From Chitinophaga pinensis (lineage in GTDB: Bacteria; Bacteroidota; Bacteroidia; UKL13-3): a DNA stretch of 64,000 bases. The translations under genes and the position numbers were made by a program. The notes below the pieces were generated by a model that was given only the letters and a program-made list of their open reading frames with translations, was not told where the DNA came from and made no database searches. The stretch's first letter is position 1. Each line of letters begins with the position of its first letter. This document shows, piece after piece, positions 36,579-44,591 of this stretch. The stretch lies in assembly GCA_945860865.1 (NCBI GenBank), contig CAMARW010000008.1:62001-126000 (forward strand), read 5' to 3'.

Positions 36579-37556
36579 TTAGTTGTTTAAAATACCTACC
36601 AAATTTAAAAGATCTGGGTTCAGTGGTTTCTTTTTTGTAATTGCATCTATAAATGGTGTAAGGCTAATTTGATTATTTATTAATCCACACATTTTGTTTT
36701 TCTCTCCTGCCAATAATGCGTTAACCGCACCATATCCTAGTTTAGATGCTAACACCCTGTCGTAAGTGGTAGGCGAACCTCCTCTTTGAATATGTCCGAG
36801 TATAACCACGCGTGATTCAAAGCCAGGTATTTCTTTGTTGAGCAACGCTGAAATGGCACTAGCACCTCCTTCAAAATTACCTTCTGCAACCACTACAATT
36901 GAAAAAGATTTTTTGGTTTCGGCTCTGTTTTTAAAAAATTCAATTAATGCTAAGTGGTCATTTTTTACTTCGGGTAACATTACCATTTCGGCTCCTCCAG
37001 CTATAGTTGCAGCCAAGGCAATAAAACCAGTATCTCTGCCCATTACTTCTATAAAAAATATGCGGCCATGACTTTCAGCGGTGTCTCTAATTTTATCTAT
37101 GGCTTCCACAGCAGTATTAATAGCGGTATCAAAACCAATGGTTAAATCTGTGCCATACAAATCATTATCAATGGTGCCAGGAGCACCAATAGAAGGAATG
37201 CCAAATTCATTATAAAAAATTTCAGCACCGGTAAAAGTACCGTTCCCCCCAATGCAAATAATTCCTTCTATTCCTTCATTTCTTAAATTTTGATAAGCTA
37301 TGGCTCTGCCTTCTGGAGTCATAAATTCTTTGCTTCTAGAAGATTTAAGCATAGTTCCACCCCTTTGGATTATATTTCCTACCGAGCGCGAGTTAAGTTC
37401 AATAAAATTTTCCCCACCCTCAATCATACCACTATATCCTTTTAAAATTCCAGTAACGGCTACCCCTTTGGAAATAGCAGTTCTTACTACAGCTCTTATA
37501 CAAGCGTTCATACCTGGAGAGTCTCCACCGGAGGTAAACACAGCAATTTTTTTCAT
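36579..37556 (-). CDS. pfkA: 6-phosphofructokinase
   Basis: The 325-residue enzyme phosphorylates fructose 6-phosphate in glycolysis. Visible sites are the nucleotide loop TSGGDSPGMN (8-17), PGTIDND with the catalytic base Asp, and the substrate site VEVMGRDTGF. The segment that is normally GGDG (Mg-ATP site; Asp103 in E. coli) reads GGNG here (Asn105; codon AAC), an unusual change at a metal-linked residue. The Gly after it is kept, unlike in pyrophosphate-dependent forms, which have Asp there. The fold and length are otherwise normal. A strong terminator separates it from the lipoprotein gene upstream on the same strand. Confidence 0.93.
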   Translation of the reverse strand: MKKIAVFTSGGDSPGMNACIRAVVRTAISKGVAVTGILKGYSGMIEGGENFIELNSRSVGNIIQRGGTMLKSSRSKEFMTPEGRAIAYQNLRNEGIEGIICIGGNGTFTGAEIFYNEFGIPSIGAPGTIDNDLYGTDLTIGFDTAINTAVEAIDKIRDTAESHGRIFFIEVMGRDTGFIALAATIAGGAEMVMLPEVKNDHLALIEFFKNRAETKKSFSIVVVAEGNFEGGASAISALLNKEIPGFESRVVILGHIQRGGSPTTYDRVLASKLGYGAVNALLAGEKNKMCGLINNQISLTPFIDAITKKKPLNPDLLNLVGILNN

Positions 37557-37567
37557 GTGGTAAAGAT

Positions 37568-37601
37568 AAAAAAAAAGGTCGTTTCATTTGAAACGACCTT
37601 T
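37568..37601 (-). terminator. Strong intrinsic terminator of the lipoprotein gene
   Basis: A perfect 12-bp stem (AAAGGTCGTTTC with GAAACGACCTTT, 37574-37585 and 37590-37601) with a 4-base loop is followed on the minus strand by an uninterrupted T-run. It lies between the lipoprotein stop codon and pfkA. Confidence 0.92.
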
Positions 37602-37631
37602 AGAAAATTATGGATTATAGTTGTAAAATGA

Positions 37632-38564
37632 CTATAATTCTACTTTTACGATTAATAAGATTTGGCCATTTGCACCAGCAGCAGGACTACCTACTTTGAT
37701 TAAACCTTTTTTACCATCACCTTTTTTGAAAGCATAAACTTGATTTACAGATAAACCAGTTACTCTATCTAACATACCTAAACTAAAGTCAATTGTTTGC
37801 AATTCTGTAATAAACAATGAACCAACCAAAGCGTCAAATTCAGATGCATTTATGTTGGTTAATTTAAATTCTGTTTTGTTTTTAGTTGGCCATGAGCTTA
37901 CTTCACTTGCCCAACCTGTTCCAGCTGCGAAAGCGAAACTAGGCGAGTACAATGCGTTTTGCACATTACCAGCTGTGTTGTAGAAATAGATAAAATCAAT
38001 TTTAGATGAATTATCTTTAGCTAAATCAACACCAGTTGTACCTGCACGGTATCTTCTGAAACCATCAGCAATACCAAAGAAACGGTATTCGTTGGTTACA
38101 TTACTTGGCGCACCAATTAAAATCTGACCAGAAGTTACCATACTATTAATAGTTACTGTGAAAGAAGTTGTGTTTGATTTACCTTTACCATCTTCAACTT
38201 TAACGGTGTAGGTAATTATATCACCTTCGTCTATAACTACGTCTATCGCATCAACATAATTTTTAATTAAATCTTTTGCATTTAAAGTTTCTTCAGCAAC
38301 TACAAATGTGCTTTGTCCAACAATGGCACGTGTAATGCTAACTTTTGTTAATTTTACATCTGTATCAGCTGAAGCAACTACTTTAATTTCTACTGTATCC
38401 AAAGCTAACGATGAGCTAATAGCTTTTACACCATCATTAACGGTAAGTGTTGGGGCAGAAAATACTTTAGGATCTCCATCTGGGTCATCTCCATCACATG
38501 AGGTAAATAACATAGCAGTTGAAAGTGCAGTAAGCACAAACATTGATTTAAATAATTTTTTCAT
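37632..38564 (-). CDS. Lipoprotein of unknown function
   Basis: The 310-residue protein has a clear lipoprotein signal (lipobox LFTSC, Cys23) followed by the acidic DGDDPDGDP, a surface-export-like charge pattern near the lipidated Cys. An Ig-like beta region (about 40-145) resembles small Bacteroidota adhesion modules. The second half (about 150-310) has alternating beta strands and ends with a repeated-Gly stretch and QILLIVKVEL. I do not recognise a named family. It has its own well-formed promoter and terminator, so it is monocistronic and probably well expressed. Confidence 0.82.
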   Translation of the reverse strand: MKKLFKSMFVLTALSTAMLFTSCDGDDPDGDPKVFSAPTLTVNDGVKAISSSLALDTVEIKVVASADTDVKLTKVSITRAIVGQSTFVVAEETLNAKDLIKNYVDAIDVVIDEGDIITYTVKVEDGKGKSNTTSFTVTINSMVTSGQILIGAPSNVTNEYRFFGIADGFRRYRAGTTGVDLAKDNSSKIDFIYFYNTAGNVQNALYSPSFAFAAGTGWASEVSSWPTKNKTEFKLTNINASEFDALVGSLFITELQTIDFSLGMLDRVTGLSVNQVYAFKKGDGKKGLIKVGSPAAGANGQILLIVKVEL

Positions 38565-38587
38565 TTTTTTGATTAATTTAATTTTAA

Positions 38588-38617
38588 CAAATATAGGTTT
38601 ATAGTTTAATTTTTCAA
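38588..38617 (-). promoter_or_regulatory. Complete -33/-7 promoter of the lipoprotein gene
   Basis: On the minus strand TTG (38617-38615), 19 bases of spacer and TATATTTG (38595-38588) match the Bacteroidota promoter consensus exactly. The box ends 23 bases before the ATG. The -33 element overlaps the final codons of the upstream gene. Confidence 0.75.
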
Positions 38618-38937
38618 TTTCCTTTTATTTCTCTATCCTCCGAAATTTCAGAATTCTCATGATTGAATTCATCAAAGTCGTAATCAGGCATTAAATCTGT
38701 TTTTATATACTGAACTGTTTCGTTAAGTGCATCTACAAATTTGTTGAAATCTTCTTTGTAAAGGAAAATTTTATGTTTCACATAATTCCCATCTTCGAAG
38801 CTTTTTTTGCTTTCAGTAATGGTTAAAAAATAATCTTTACCTCGGGTAGATTTTACATCGAAGAAATAAGTTCTTTTGCCAGCGCGTATTTTTTTTGAAA
38901 AAATTTCTTGGCTATCGTTTTTGTTGAATTCGTCCAT
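38614..38937 (-). CDS. DUF3276 (PUR-alpha-like) protein
   Basis: The 107-residue cytoplasmic protein has the DUF3276 core: IFSKKIRAGKRTYFFDVKSTRGKDYFLTITESKK, then an acidic tail (MPDYDFDEFNHENSEISEDRE). The family is bacterial PUR-alpha-like, with a PUR/Whirly-type fold predicted to bind nucleic acid; function is not established. I place the start at ATG 38937 (MDEFNKNDSQE), since the in-frame extension upstream to 39027 is Cys/Ile-rich and unlike the family. It is one of the most conserved small proteins of the phylum. Confidence 0.85.
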   Translation of the reverse strand: MDEFNKNDSQEIFSKKIRAGKRTYFFDVKSTRGKDYFLTITESKKSFEDGNYVKHKIFLYKEDFNKFVDALNETVQYIKTDLMPDYDFDEFNHENSEISEDREIKGN

Positions 38938-39036
38938 GCAATTAATTGTTCTAAACTTCGGCAAAATATAGGTTACACTTTTGATTTCATAACATTTTTT
39001 CAACACTTTGAATTTTATGTAAAACAAAATAAAATT

Positions 39037-40830
39037 CTAATCCTTTTGCTCCAATATTTGTTTAAGATAAATTTCAGAATATGAGCCATTTAATTTCATT
39101 AAATCCTCGTGTGTTCCTTCTTCAATTATTTTGCCTGAATGCAGCACTAATATTCGATCGGCATCTTTTACGCTCGATACTCTGTGGCTAATAATAAGGC
39201 TAGTTTTTCCTTTTTTGAGTTGTTGAAGCTTTTCAAGTATGTCTGATTCTGTTTGTGTATCTAGGGCACTTAAACAATCATCGAGTATTAACAAACTAGG
39301 ATTTTTTATAAAAGCTCGAGCTATGGCAACCCTTTGTTTTTGGCCGCCAGATAGCGTTATACCGCGCTCTCCAACCCTTGTCTTTAATCCGTCTTTAAAT
39401 CCTGTTATAGCATCCTCTAAACTAGCCTGTTGCACTGCTAATTTAATTTTTTCATTTAATTGTGGGTCTGAAGCCTGCGCGCCAAAGGCAATATTATTTT
39501 CTATGGTATCGCTAAATAAAAATACATCCTGGGGAACATAACCTATTTGATCTTTCCATTTCTTTAGGTTCAAGCCGTTTAAGTTTTTGCCATCTATCAG
39601 AATTTCGCCTGCTGTGGGGTCAAAAATTCTCAATAATAATTGTATGAGGGTTGATTTTCCGGCGCCTGTGGTGCCCAGAATGGCTAGGTTGCTTCCTTTT
39701 TTTAGGGTAAAACTAATAGACGCTATTGCAGGTATCTCTTTGCCGGGGTAGGTATAGCTTACTTCCTTAAATTGTATGGCTTCTTCAAAAATGCAATCCG
39801 ATTCGGGATGGAAGTTGAGGCTGGGTTTTGTGTTTAAAAAATCGTTTATTCTTGCTTGCGAGGCGGCTGCCCTTTGAATTAAACTACTGGTATAACCCAA
39901 ACTTGTTACAGGCCAAATCAAAATATTTACATAAATTATAAATTCTGCAATATTACCCAAAGTGGCCCTACCTGCAATAACCTCAATACCTCCAATGTAA
40001 ATGGTAAGCAGCGAACTTAATCCGGTTAAAAATACCATTAAAGGGAAAAAGAAGGCATCTACTTGGGCCAAATGCATTTGTTTTTCGCGGTAAATTTGGG
40101 TCTGTTTTTCAAAGGCTAAGGAATTATTCTCTTCGGTGGCAAAGGCCTTTATAACGCGTATGCCTGAAAATGCCTCTTGCACAAATGAAGTTAGGCCAGA
40201 TAACTGCTCCTGAATGGCGTCGCTGCGGGTGTTTATGAGGTTGTTTATCTTGTAAATGGCATAAGATAGTATAGGCAAAGGTGCAATAACCAACCAGGTA
40301 AGGCGCGTGTTTACAGCAAACATTACCACCAAAACCAAAATAATAGTAATCACTAAGTTAATGGAATACATCAGAGCCGGACCAACATACATTCTTACTC
40401 TGCTAACATCCTCGCTAATACGCGACATTAAATCGCCAATGCGGTTGTTTCTGTAAAAAGTTTGGTCTAATTGCTGGTAGTGATTAAAAATCTCATTTTT
40501 AAGGTCGTACTCAATTTTACGCGACATAACAATGATGGTTTGGCGCATAAAATACATGAACAAACCACGAATAATGGCGAAAGAAATTACCAAAAAGGTG
40601 AAATACAAAATAGCCTCACCTAATTCGTTTTCTATTTCTAATTTTACACCAGCGTTGTGTTTGGCCTGAATCAATTTTTCTAGCTGCGACTTAATTAAAT
40701 CTATCGATTTTCTTACTAATTGAGCAGGAAAAATGGCAAATAAATTGGAGGCAGCAACAAATAATACTCCCCAAAATAGCCTAATCTTATATTTAATGAA
40801 ATATTTATGAAGGTGTTTTAGCGATTTCAA
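39037..40830 (-). CDS. MsbA-like ABC exporter (half transporter)
   Basis: The 597-residue protein is a fused membrane-ATPase half transporter that should work as a homodimer. Six helices lie in about residues 18-330. The ATPase domain has Walker A LGTTGAGKST, Q-loop, signature LSGGQKQRVAIARA and Walker B LLILDDCLSALD, where the residue after the Walker B Asp is Asp, not the usual catalytic Glu; this DDCLSALD form recurs in related exporters. Substrate could be lipid A, other lipids or drugs. It lies 99 bases upstream of the DUF3276 gene on the same strand. Confidence 0.88.
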   Translation of the reverse strand: MKSLKHLHKYFIKYKIRLFWGVLFVAASNLFAIFPAQLVRKSIDLIKSQLEKLIQAKHNAGVKLEIENELGEAILYFTFLVISFAIIRGLFMYFMRQTIIVMSRKIEYDLKNEIFNHYQQLDQTFYRNNRIGDLMSRISEDVSRVRMYVGPALMYSINLVITIILVLVVMFAVNTRLTWLVIAPLPILSYAIYKINNLINTRSDAIQEQLSGLTSFVQEAFSGIRVIKAFATEENNSLAFEKQTQIYREKQMHLAQVDAFFFPLMVFLTGLSSLLTIYIGGIEVIAGRATLGNIAEFIIYVNILIWPVTSLGYTSSLIQRAAASQARINDFLNTKPSLNFHPESDCIFEEAIQFKEVSYTYPGKEIPAIASISFTLKKGSNLAILGTTGAGKSTLIQLLLRIFDPTAGEILIDGKNLNGLNLKKWKDQIGYVPQDVFLFSDTIENNIAFGAQASDPQLNEKIKLAVQQASLEDAITGFKDGLKTRVGERGITLSGGQKQRVAIARAFIKNPSLLILDDCLSALDTQTESDILEKLQQLKKGKTSLIISHRVSSVKDADRILVLHSGKIIEEGTHEDLMKLNGSYSEIYLKQILEQKD

Positions 40831-40904
40831 TGGGGCAAATTAAAGGAAAACAGACGACAATTTTTGGAGCATTTTTTTTGCCCTAGAAAAACAAAAAATA
40901 AAAT

Positions 40905-40912
40905 TACTTTTG
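40905..40912 (+). promoter_or_regulatory. -7 box of the leucine dehydrogenase gene
   Basis: TACTTTTG matches TAnnTTTG and ends 37 bases before the ATG at 40950. A TTTG at 40877-40880 is 24 bases upstream, slightly too far for an ideal -33 element. Confidence 0.45.
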
Positions 40913-40949
40913 CAGCCGATAAAAAACACTATTAATTCTCATTATCATT

Positions 40950-42023
40950 ATGGCAGAAAAAGAAATTTTTACGCAATTAGGTACATACGATCATGAACAA
41001 ATCGTTTTTTGTAACGATAATTCAACTGGTTTAAAGGCAATTATTGCTATTCATAACACGGTTCTAGGGCCAGGTTTAGGTGGTACGCGCGTTTGGAACT
41101 ACAATAACGAAGCAGAAGCTATAAATGATGTAATGCGTCTTTCGCGCGGTATGACTTACAAAGCTGCCATCTCTGGGTTGAACCTAGGAGGAGCAAAAGC
41201 GGTTATTATTGGTGATGCCAGTAAAATAAAGACCGAAGCTTTAATGCGTAAATTTGGCCGTTTTGTGGAGAACCTAAATGGTAAATATATTACTGCCGAA
41301 GACGTAAATACAACCACCCGCGATATGGAATATGTAAATATGGAAACAGACCATGTGGTTGGTTTACCAGAAAGCATGGGTGGTGGCGGAGATCCTTCTC
41401 CTGTTACAGCTTATGGCGTATACATGGGTATGAAAGCCAGTGCCAAAAATGTATTTGGTTCAGACAGTTTAAGTGGCAAAAAAATTGCTGTTCAAGGTGT
41501 TGGTAAAGTGGGCGGACATTTACTAGAATTTCTTCACAAAGAGGGCGCAAGCCTATATATAAGCGATATTAATCAAGATATTCTAAGTCATTATGCCAGT
41601 ACTTTGGGTGCTACAGTGGTAAATGGTGATGAGATTTATGGCTTAGATGTAGATGTATTTGCTCCTTGTGCTTTAGGTGCCGTTTTAAACGATGCCAATA
41701 TCGAAAAGTTAAAATGTGCTATCATTGCCGGTGCTGCCAATAATCAGTTAGCTGAAGAAACCATTCATGGTCCAGCTCTAATGAAAAAAGGCATTACTTA
41801 TGCACCAGATTTCTTAATAAATGCAGGTGGCTTAATCAATGTTTACCAAGAACATATTGGATATAACAAAGAAACAGCCTACCGCCAAGCACAACTTATT
41901 TATGATGTAACACTTGAAATTTTAAAAGTTTCTGCTGCAGATCAAATCCATACGCAAAAAGCGGCCATGAACTTAGCCGAAAAACGTATCAATGATATTT
42001 CTAAATTAAAATCAACTTACTAA
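40950..42023 (+). CDS. Leucine dehydrogenase (Glu/Leu/Phe/Val dehydrogenase family)
   Basis: The 357-residue NAD-dependent enzyme oxidatively deaminates branched-chain amino acids. The catalytic domain has GPGLGGTR, the substrate/catalytic Lys region GMTYKAAISGLNLGGAKAVI, and TAEDVNTT. The C-terminal Rossmann domain has VQGVGKVGGHL (about residues 178-188), AGAANNQL and INAGGLINVY. Length and the two-Lys arrangement match leucine/valine dehydrogenases, not glutamate dehydrogenase. It is monocistronic: own -7 box and a long hairpin terminator after it. Confidence 0.92.
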   Translation: MAEKEIFTQLGTYDHEQIVFCNDNSTGLKAIIAIHNTVLGPGLGGTRVWNYNNEAEAINDVMRLSRGMTYKAAISGLNLGGAKAVIIGDASKIKTEALMRKFGRFVENLNGKYITAEDVNTTTRDMEYVNMETDHVVGLPESMGGGGDPSPVTAYGVYMGMKASAKNVFGSDSLSGKKIAVQGVGKVGGHLLEFLHKEGASLYISDINQDILSHYASTLGATVVNGDEIYGLDVDVFAPCALGAVLNDANIEKLKCAIIAGAANNQLAEETIHGPALMKKGITYAPDFLINAGGLINVYQEHIGYNKETAYRQAQLIYDVTLEILKVSAADQIHTQKAAMNLAEKRINDISKLKSTY

Positions 42024-42040
42024 TTATTTCAAACTGTCTG

Positions 42041-42096
42041 AACAGGCAGCAAATGTTCTTTTCTTGTTTTAAAAGGCCTCGTTTGCTGCCTGTTTT
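42041..42096 (+). terminator. Long-stem terminator after leucine dehydrogenase
   Basis: AACAGGCAGCAAA (42041-42053) pairs perfectly with 42082-42094, extended by a wobble and a G-C pair, around a loop of about 25 bases. A short T-run (42093-42096) ends it. The loop is long for a standard terminator. Confidence 0.75.
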
Positions 42097-42109
42097 GATT
42101 TAACTATAT

Positions 42110-43051
42110 ATGCTGAACCGACGATTTTTACGCATCAAAGCATTACAAGCTTTATACAGCTATGCTCAAGAAGAAAATCCAGATGCCGCAGCCTACCGCA
42201 GAAGGTTGCTTTCTGGATTAGAAAAAACCTACGAGCTGTATTTGTTCCTAATGGCTTTTCCCATAGAGTTTAAAACTTTTATAACTGAAGAGCGCTCACT
42301 CGAAACAGGGAAATATATTCCATCTAGCAAGCAAATTGAAACGCTTCAGCTAATTATAGACAATAAAGCCTTTGCCATAATTGAAGAAAATGTTGCCCTG
42401 CAAAGCGATCTTTCTAAGCATAAAATTAGTTGGACGGGCCACCAAGATTTAATGCGTAAAATTTGGATGGAACTTAAAGTGCATCCACTTTTTGTTTCTT
42501 ATGTTGAAACCACACCCGCCTCTTTCAAATCTGATAAAGCTTTCTTAGCTAATTTAATGGAGTGGTTAATTGCCGAGTTTGAACTATTTGAATCTTTCTT
42601 GGAAGACAAGTATCTAAACTGGGATGATGATCAAATTTTGGTGCTTAAAACCATGCAAAAAACCATTCAAGGAATGCATGATAAATCTAAATCTATCTTG
42701 CCAGATAAACACAAAGATGAGGAAGAAGATATAAAATTCTTGAAAGATTTATTTGATTTATGTTTGGAAAACCAAGATGAATTAATGCACCTAATTGCTA
42801 TAAAAACCAAAAATTGGGATCAAGACAGAATTGCTGTGGTAGATCTAATTTTAATGAAAATGGCTCTTTGTGAAGTATTGTATTTTCCGTTTATTCCAGT
42901 AAAAGTTTCTATCAATGAATACCTAGAATTGGCTAAATTGTACAGTACACCTAATAGCCACGGATTTATTAATGGTATTTTGGATAAAGTTCAGTTAGAT
43001 TTGAGAAAATCTGATAGAATAAATAAATTAGGTAGGGGTTTAGTTGACTAA
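42110..43051 (+). CDS. nusB: Transcription antitermination protein NusB (Bacteroidota long form)
   Basis: The 313-residue protein ends with a recognisable NusB domain (about 180-300): WDQDRIAVVDLILMKMALCE, PVKVSINEYLELAKLYSTPNSHGFINGILDKV. The N-terminal MLNRRFLRIKALQALYSY is the first NusB helix, and about 130 extra residues are inserted between, as is usual in this phylum (E. coli NusB has about 140 residues). It binds boxA RNA with NusE for rRNA transcription. It heads a run of plus-strand genes with gaps of 12-21 bases (DUF1573, yajC, coaE), probably one operon. Confidence 0.92.
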   Translation: MLNRRFLRIKALQALYSYAQEENPDAAAYRRRLLSGLEKTYELYLFLMAFPIEFKTFITEERSLETGKYIPSSKQIETLQLIIDNKAFAIIEENVALQSDLSKHKISWTGHQDLMRKIWMELKVHPLFVSYVETTPASFKSDKAFLANLMEWLIAEFELFESFLEDKYLNWDDDQILVLKTMQKTIQGMHDKSKSILPDKHKDEEEDIKFLKDLFDLCLENQDELMHLIAIKTKNWDQDRIAVVDLILMKMALCEVLYFPFIPVKVSINEYLELAKLYSTPNSHGFINGILDKVQLDLRKSDRINKLGRGLVD

Positions 43052-43063
43052 ATTTTAAAAAGC

Positions 43064-43528
43064 ATGAAATACACATTTTTATTATTAAGCAGTTTGTTTT
43101 TATTAGCCTCTTGTGGCGAATCAAATCCTGAAAAAGCTAAGGGTGATTTGGTTGAAAATCCTATGAGTGCCACCAATCCAGATGCAGATTTGGCCGCTGA
43201 GGCACCTGTTATGACATTCAAAGATAATATCCATAATTTTGGTACCTTGGTAGATGGGGAAGTAGTAACTTACAAATTTAAGTTTACCAATACAGGTAAA
43301 TCCAACTTATTGATAAGCAGTGCCACTGCCAGTTGTGGTTGCACAGTGCCCAGCTATCCAAAAACACCCATTGCCCCAGGAGAAGAAGGAACCATTGATG
43401 TAGAATTTAATAGCAGCGGTAAAGTGGGTGCCTTTGATAAAAATGTTACCATTACCTCCAATACGGTTCCTAACCAAATTTACCTGGTTATTCGCGGTGA
43501 GGTAAAGTCAAATAACAAATCCAATTAA
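43064..43528 (+). CDS. DUF1573 lipoprotein
   Basis: The 154-residue lipoprotein (lipobox LLASC, Cys17) has one Ig-like DUF1573 domain: FGTLVDGEVVTYKFKFTNTGKSNLLI, the hallmark SCGCTVPSYP, PGEEGTIDVEFNSSG and a C-terminal VIRGEV. Such ASPM/SPD-2/Hydin-like domains occur on many envelope proteins in the phylum; function is unknown. It lies between nusB (12 bases) and yajC (21 bases), a gene order seen in other Bacteroidota. Confidence 0.9.
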   Translation: MKYTFLLLSSLFLLASCGESNPEKAKGDLVENPMSATNPDADLAAEAPVMTFKDNIHNFGTLVDGEVVTYKFKFTNTGKSNLLISSATASCGCTVPSYPKTPIAPGEEGTIDVEFNSSGKVGAFDKNVTITSNTVPNQIYLVIRGEVKSNNKSN

Positions 43529-43549
43529 AAAATAATTTAAACCAAAAAC

Positions 43550-43891
43550 ATGTTACAACAAATTTTATTAATGGCTCCACCTGCTGCGGGTGGACAAGGA
43601 GGAAATCCTATTATGCAGTTTTTACCTTTAATTTTGATTTTTGTGGTATTTTATTTCTTTATGATTTACCCACAAATTAAGAAAAATAAAGCGCAAAAGA
43701 AGTTTCGTGAAACCCTTGGTAAAGGTGATAAGGTAATAACCATTGGCGGCGTGCATGCCAAGATTATTGAAGCCTCAGAGCATACTTTCTTAATAGATAG
43801 CGAAGGCACAAAATTGCGCATAGATCGCACTGCGGTTTCTATGGAGGCTTCTCAAGCTTTGAACCAACCGGCCAAAGAAGAGAAGAAATAA
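43550..43891 (+). CDS. yajC: Preprotein translocase accessory subunit YajC
   Basis: This 113-residue inner-membrane protein has a single transmembrane segment (about residues 24-43, FLPLILIFVVFYFFMIYP). A cytoplasmic part follows with QIKKNKAQKKFRETLGKGDKV and ITIGGVHAKI, the YajC signature. It associates with SecDF in Sec export. secDF is not nearby. A Gly/Ala-rich, Pro-rich N-terminus precedes the helix, as in other Bacteroidota YajC proteins. Confidence 0.93.
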   Translation: MLQQILLMAPPAAGGQGGNPIMQFLPLILIFVVFYFFMIYPQIKKNKAQKKFRETLGKGDKVITIGGVHAKIIEASEHTFLIDSEGTKLRIDRTAVSMEASQALNQPAKEEKK

Positions 43892-43907
43892 ATTGTGGGT
43901 ATAAACC

Positions 43908-44507
43908 ATGATTAAAGTAGGCATTACAGGCAATATTGGCAGTGGTAAATCTACCATTGCCAAATTGTTTGCCCTTTTGGGTACTCCTGTTTATGATGCA
44001 GACACCAGAGCCAAGGCCATTATGGTTGAAGATATTGAGCTCAAAAATGAGCTTGTGAAGGTCTTTGGGCAAGAAACATATTTTGCAGATGGGCAACTCA
44101 ATAGAACTTACCTTTCGCAACAGGTTTTTAATAACCCCGCTCAATTAAAAATCCTCAATTCAATTGTGCACCCCGCTGTTTTCAGAGATTTTAATTGCTG
44201 GCAGAACCAATTCAAAACCGCACAATTGCCTTATGTTTTAAAAGAAGCCGCGTTATTAATTGAGAGCGGTTCTTACAAAGACTTAGATTGTTTAATATTG
44301 GTTCAGGCCGATGAAACGATTAGATTGCAGAGAAGCATGGACAGAGATGCTGCCAGTGCAGAGGCCATCTTAGGCCGTATGAAAAACCAAATGCCCCAAG
44401 AAAACAAAGTGCCTTTTGCAAAGTTCCTTATTCAAAATAATAACAACGATTTATTGATTCCGCAGGTGCTAAAAATCCATAGAGAGCTTTGTTTGCTGGG
44501 TGGTTAA
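43908..44507 (+). CDS. coaE: Dephospho-CoA kinase
   Basis: This 199-residue P-loop kinase performs the last step of CoA synthesis. It has Walker A GITGNIGSGKSTIAKLF (6-22), the substrate-binding VYDADTRAK, SIVHPAVFRDF and the lid RMKNQMPQENK. It ends the probable nusB operon. coaD, for the preceding step, is also in this window, 16 kb away. Confidence 0.95.
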   Translation: MIKVGITGNIGSGKSTIAKLFALLGTPVYDADTRAKAIMVEDIELKNELVKVFGQETYFADGQLNRTYLSQQVFNNPAQLKILNSIVHPAVFRDFNCWQNQFKTAQLPYVLKEAALLIESGSYKDLDCLILVQADETIRLQRSMDRDAASAEAILGRMKNQMPQENKVPFAKFLIQNNNNDLLIPQVLKIHRELCLLGG

Positions 44508-44527
44508 ATGTTTAATTACTATTGCTA

Positions 44528-44551
44528 TTATTTTGGTTTCAACCAAAATAA
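44528..44551. repeat. 24-bp palindrome between convergent genes
   Basis: TTATTTTGGTT (44528-44538) and AACCAAAATAA (44541-44551) are perfect reverse complements around TC. It sits between coaE and the pcrA stop. No T-run follows. Its centre GGTTTCAACC resembles the recurrent GGTTCGAACC motif of this window. Confidence 0.8.
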
Positions 44552-44591
44552 CAATCTATGCCTAAAAGGAGATATCTGAATAAAAAGGATC

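Noticed and set aside
42041-42096. Riboswitch in front of nusB
   Set aside because: The structure is a simple hairpin ending in T's right after leucine dehydrogenase. No known aptamer core is visible.
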